Source of the DNA: Tetrapyrgos nigripes
Lineage: Eukaryota > Basidiomycota > Agaricomycetes > Agaricales > Campanellaceae
Assembly: GCA_013368315.1 (NCBI GenBank)
Contig: JAACJM010000198.1
Location: 62,001-126,000, forward strand
Direction: 5' to 3'
DNA length: 64,000 nt
Part shown: positions 61,289-64,000 of the stretch, piece after piece
Position numbering within the stretch: the stretch's first letter is position 1
Layout of the letters: each line of letters begins with the position of its first letter
Program-made: the position numbers and the translations under genes
Notes under the pieces: model-generated
Told to the model about the DNA's origin: nothing
What the model saw: only the letters and a program-made list of their open reading frames with translations
Database searches by the model: none

Positions 61289-61891
61289 TCAGTCCTGTTG
61301 TCGCTCTCCCTCATCTGGTTCTTCAGGATGCATCTCGTACCAAGTCTTCCCATCTCTCCCGTCTACTTCTTGTCCTTCTGGTTGGTCATCATCCCACGTC
61401 GTGTACTCTGTCCAACCCATATTGGCGATTTGAAGATTTAGTATGGTCAAACCCGAGCTTTTGGCCGTAAACATCCACGCATCCCATCCTCTTTTGACTG
61501 CTTCCCCGTCATCTGGAACCTCTTTCAACTCGAATTCGTTCAGGGTGACCACCAACACGCCTTCCTTTTTCCACTGTGGGCTCTTGACGACGATGAAGTA
61601 GTTGGGATCGTAGGAAACTGGTCCGTCTGGTCCATCAGTGGGACTCTTCACCAGGTCTCGGTGGTATGCGATGACGCTCTCGACTTTGCCGTCAGAGTCG
61701 GTGAAGTGGGGTTTGGGAGCGGCAGCTATAAAGTCTTCGTTCCCCCCGTTGTCATAGCCATCTTTTTCGCATGCTTTGGCGATTGTAGCGAGCTCTGTAT
61801 CGGTGAAGGGATGGAAAGAGTAGAGAGCGACTTTCTCTACGAGCGTGGGCGTATCTGCAGCCTCGCTCTGCGATGGAACGTCGTTGGACAT
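61289..61891 (-). CDS. Array copy 2: intact member of an uncharacterised family
   Basis: 200 residues in one exon. MSNDVPSQSEAADTPTL is followed by VEKVALYSFHPFTDTELATI, KACEKDGYD, KPHFTDSDGKVESVIAYHRD, VSYDPNYFIVVKSPQWKKEG, VLVVTLNEFELKEVPDDGE, KRGWDAWMFTAKSSGLTILN, LQIANMGWTEYTTW and GKTWYEMHPEEPDEGERQQD. There is no signal peptide or membrane segment; it looks soluble and acidic. The VLVVTL ... NLQIANMxWxEY arrangement recalls the C-terminal half of DUF6924-type proteins (LVVDL ... NNLSIANMDFxEF), but that is only a remembered resemblance. It is the only copy with a fully open frame and probably the functional one. Function unknown. Confidence 0.82.
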   Translation of the reverse strand: MSNDVPSQSEAADTPTLVEKVALYSFHPFTDTELATIAKACEKDGYDNGGNEDFIAAAPKPHFTDSDGKVESVIAYHRDLVKSPTDGPDGPVSYDPNYFIVVKSPQWKKEGVLVVTLNEFELKEVPDDGEAVKRGWDAWMFTAKSSGLTILNLQIANMGWTEYTTWDDDQPEGQEVDGRDGKTWYEMHPEEPDEGERQQD

Positions 61892-61922
61892 GACTGACTT
61901 TCGAGATAGGCGAAACACAATT

Positions 61923-61973
61923 CGCAGTGGAGACGTATACACGTGTCCACTCAAGTCAGCCCTGCATGCAGCG
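61923..61973 (-). repeat. Upstream block of array copy 2
   Basis: Counterpart of 61148-61195. It begins 32 bases before the copy 2 start codon. Confidence 0.75.
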
Positions 61974-62073
61974 TTCCTGGGCGCCAATTCTGTTGGGCTC
62001 AGCGCTGAGTGTACTCTCACTCTCTTATTACAATCGACACTATTTTTACAAATTCTTAGTCGGAACCTCTGCC

Positions 62074-62630
62074 TCAATCCTCCAGTTTCATCTGACCCAA
62101 GGTCCTCCCATCTCTACGATCAACTTCTTGGCCTTCTGGTTGGACATCCTTCCATTTCGTGAATTCTGACCAGCTCATATTCACAATCTGGAGATTAATG
62201 ATGTTCAAGCCCGAGCTTTTGGCCGTGAACACCCATGCATCCCATCCCTTCCTATAGGCTTCCCCGTTGTCAAACACACTTTCCAAATCCCAACTGGTCA
62301 TGGTGACCACCAATACGCCCTCCTCTTCCATTCCGGGGTCTTCACGATGATGAAGTAATTGGGGTCGTAGGATGCTGTGCCGTCTGTTGAGCTCTTCACC
62401 ATATCTCGGTGATACGCAATGACGTTCTCAACTTTCGCGTCAGAGTTAAGGAAATGGGGCTTGGGTGCGGTAGCTACGAAATCTTTGTTCGCTCCGTTGT
62501 AGGGGCTTGAAGCGTCTTCCTCGCATGCTTTGGCAACTGCTGCGAACTCGGAGTCGGTGAATGGATGGAAAGAGTAGAGAGCGACTTTGGGATTGACTGT
62601 TGGACTGCCGATATTGGAGTCTTGGGACAT
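62074..62630 (-). CDS. Array copy 3: near-intact member with one frame slip
   Basis: MSQDSNIGSPTVNPKVALYS is followed by FHPFTDSEFAAVAKACEED, KPHFLNSDAKVENVIAYHRD, SYDPNYFIIVKTPEW, then EEGVLVVTMTSWDLESVFDN, RKGWDAWVFTAKSSGLNIIN, LQIVNMSWSEFTKWKD and EVDRRDGRTLGQMKLED. The frame breaks once, after TPEWK at 62326, where one extra base in the short A run (coding strand) would join the halves. Everything else is open and aligns with copy 2 over its whole length, about 186 residues. Given the same kind of slip in eS10, I treat it as a likely working gene pending re-sequencing. Copies 2 and 3 differ at many positions, so they are not very recent duplicates. Confidence 0.72.
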
Positions 62631-62967
62631 GTCGGGTGTGGTCGCTGAGGAAGATTGCGGTCCGAGTCTGTTCGCCTATGTCCGAGCAACATTGTGGTCG
62701 CCTTCGCTGTCTGTCTGACTGCAGCGACTCTGCGAAAAGTTGGGGGTTAAATCTGTGGAGCAGCTTATTCAGACTCCATTGCCAAGTTTTCTTTCTTAAT
62801 AAGCGAGGGTCAGAGTGGGGAGACTAAGTTTTCTTCATAGGTGTGCCAGCTGTTTTATCTTCGTGTATACTTTTCAATTGATCAACCCCAATTCTACAGC
62901 TGCATTATTGTCTATTTGAACAACATGCAGACATAACGTGTTGTACGCGTGCATCATTGGCTGTTTT

Positions 62968-63390
62968 CTACGTCTCCTCTGGATGTATTTTGTACCAAGG
63001 CTTCCCATTCCTTCTGTCTCTCTCATGTTCCGTAAACTCAAACCAATCAACATTTTTGATCTGTAGACTGGTGATCCACGAGTTAGTGTTTTTCGCGGGA
63101 ACATCCATGCATCCCATCCCTCTCAAAGGCCACCCTATCATCAAATCATATTCTTTCAGTATGACTCTTGACGGTGACAAAGTTGTAGGAATCTGGATCA
63201 TCCGTAGAATTCTTCACTAAGTCTCAGTGATATGCGATGACGCTCTCGACTTTTGCATCAGAGTCATGGAAATGGGGTCTGGGAGCGGCAGTGATGGGGT
63301 CTGGACCTACTGAGTCTTCTGCGCATGCTTCGGCAATGGTCGCGAGTTCGGATCAATGAAGGGGTGGAAAGTGTAGAGAGCGATCTTCAT
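62968..63390 (-). pseudogene. Array copy 4: shortened and decayed member
   Basis: It starts MKIALYTFHPFIDP, equivalent to VEKVALYSFHPFTD but without the N-terminal 16 residues. Then, in changing frames: TIAEACAEDS, RPHFHDSDAKVESVIAYH followed by a stop, and DLVKNSTDD. The middle strand (VLVVTL region) is largely lost. It ends WITSLQIKNVDWFEFTEHER then GKPWYKIHPEET. Multiple stops and shifts relative to copy 2 make it a pseudogene. Confidence 0.75.
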
Positions 63391-63798
63391 GATGGCTTTT
63401 GAAAGACTGACTGCCTTCTTCAGAAGCTTGGGTTTTACCAATGACGTGTGCAGTGGCTAATTGAGATTTTTGTCACTGAATTGGCGCGAGGACTTCCTCG
63501 AGGTAGCTTCCCAGATTCCAGAACATTCAAGGATACGCAAGCGATACTGAAAGCTTGACTGATGCTATGTTTCCTGATCTCATTAACATACAGAAACAAA
63601 GACATTGGCAACGTGTTGCAGATAGATGCCGCAGACCACTCCTCAAGGCAAAGCGCTGGGCATGGCATTGATTCAAATGTAAAAAGAAAAGCTGCATTCG
63701 TAATATGCTTTGTACATGCATAAATTAGCTGCTATATTGACTAATTCACTCGAGAAATGAGGACAAGTGGCAACCAGAGCATCACCCAGAAGCGGCCT
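63391..63798. other. Intergenic region
   Basis: About 400 bases between array copy 4 and the last exon of the next minus-strand gene. No gene supported. Confidence 0.4.
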
Positions 63799-63927
63799 TC
63801 ATACCCATCCGGCTTCCTTGAGTAGGCGTCTCGTATGTGGTGTATCTGGTTTAATCTCCCCGTTCAAAGGCGCGAAGTATTTGCGAATTTTCCCGTCGAA
63901 TTTTACAGGATAAAACAGGCCTTCTCG
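63799..63927 (-). CDS. Terminal exon of an unidentified gene (continues beyond the window)
   Basis: After a GTGCAG acceptor the minus strand reads 42 codons: REGLFYPVKFDGKIRKYFAP, then LNGEIKPDTPHTRRLLKEAG, W, V and a stop. The intron extends to the window edge, where GTAAGTTG near 63997 is a good donor. The peptide is basic and does not match a family I recognise. The rest of the gene lies to the right of the window. Confidence 0.55.
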   Translation of the reverse strand, partial: REGLFYPVKFDGKIRKYFAPLNGEIKPDTPHTRRLLKEAGWV

Positions 63928-64000
63928 CTGCACGAAGGGAAATCATATCAATGGATGTCCAAAACGAGTTAGCTGCGAACGACTAGGGATCAACTTACCC

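Noticed and set aside
61289..61891. Firm assignment of the array proteins to DUF6924
   Set aside because: Resemblance is limited to the last third and recalled from memory; kept only as a test to run.

Overview
The window reads as nuclear DNA of a filamentous basidiomycete, most likely an Agaricomycete. Genes are split by many short introns (about 50-65 nt, GT-AG, with CTRAY-like branch sites). F-box proteins have the mushroom-type N-terminus (CxxC, short coiled coil, then F-box). Intron-bearing tRNA genes and a decayed DUF6534-like gene fit the same picture. I worked by reading and translating only; no database search was possible.

Layout. 1-3743: 3' part of an AGC-like kinase whose DFG motif is swapped to GFD. 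3.98 kb: tRNA-Gln. 6.2-8.9 kb: a large Ser/Pro-rich protein. 8.9-15.9 kb: gene-poor, with tRNA-Tyr, a dead tRNA-Tyr copy, tRNA-Arg and a DUF6534-like relic. 15.9-18.0 kb: an F-box gene with two lesions. 19.2-23.6 kb: a divergent pair, a P-loop kinase of the uridine kinase/Yfh7 type and a GH99-like hydrolase with a long low-complexity tail. 25.0-28.3 kb: a C2H2 zinc-finger protein and a small membrane protein. 29.2-35.3 kb: two paralogous secreted cysteine-containing proteins flanking a decayed aspartic-protease-like piece and the DEAH helicase PRP43. 36.1-38.9 kb: acid sphingomyelinase-like enzyme. 39.3-43.1 kb: two paralogous type I membrane proteins with a 1.1-kb hAT element between them. 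44.1-50.1 kb: housekeeping block (MYST acetyltransferase, GAR transformylase, eEF1A lysine methyltransferase, ribosomal protein eS10). 50.6-51.9 kb: F-box/LRR relic. 53.7 kb: small unknown gene. 55.2 kb: ribosomal protein eL19. 58.3-60.2 kb: HAL4/SAT4-type kinase. 60.5-63.4 kb: four tandem copies of an uncharacterised protein family, one intact, one with a single frame slip, two decayed. 63.8 kb: last exon of a gene leaving the window.

Two conclusions matter most. First, at least eight otherwise good reading frames each lack exactly one base in or beside a short homopolymer, including the essential eS10 gene. This points to homopolymer under-calls in the assembly, so 'pseudogene' labels here should be used carefully. 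Second, the least explained biology is the four-copy tandem array at the right end and the two locally duplicated secreted or membrane gene pairs, which suggest lineage-specific gene turnover in this region.
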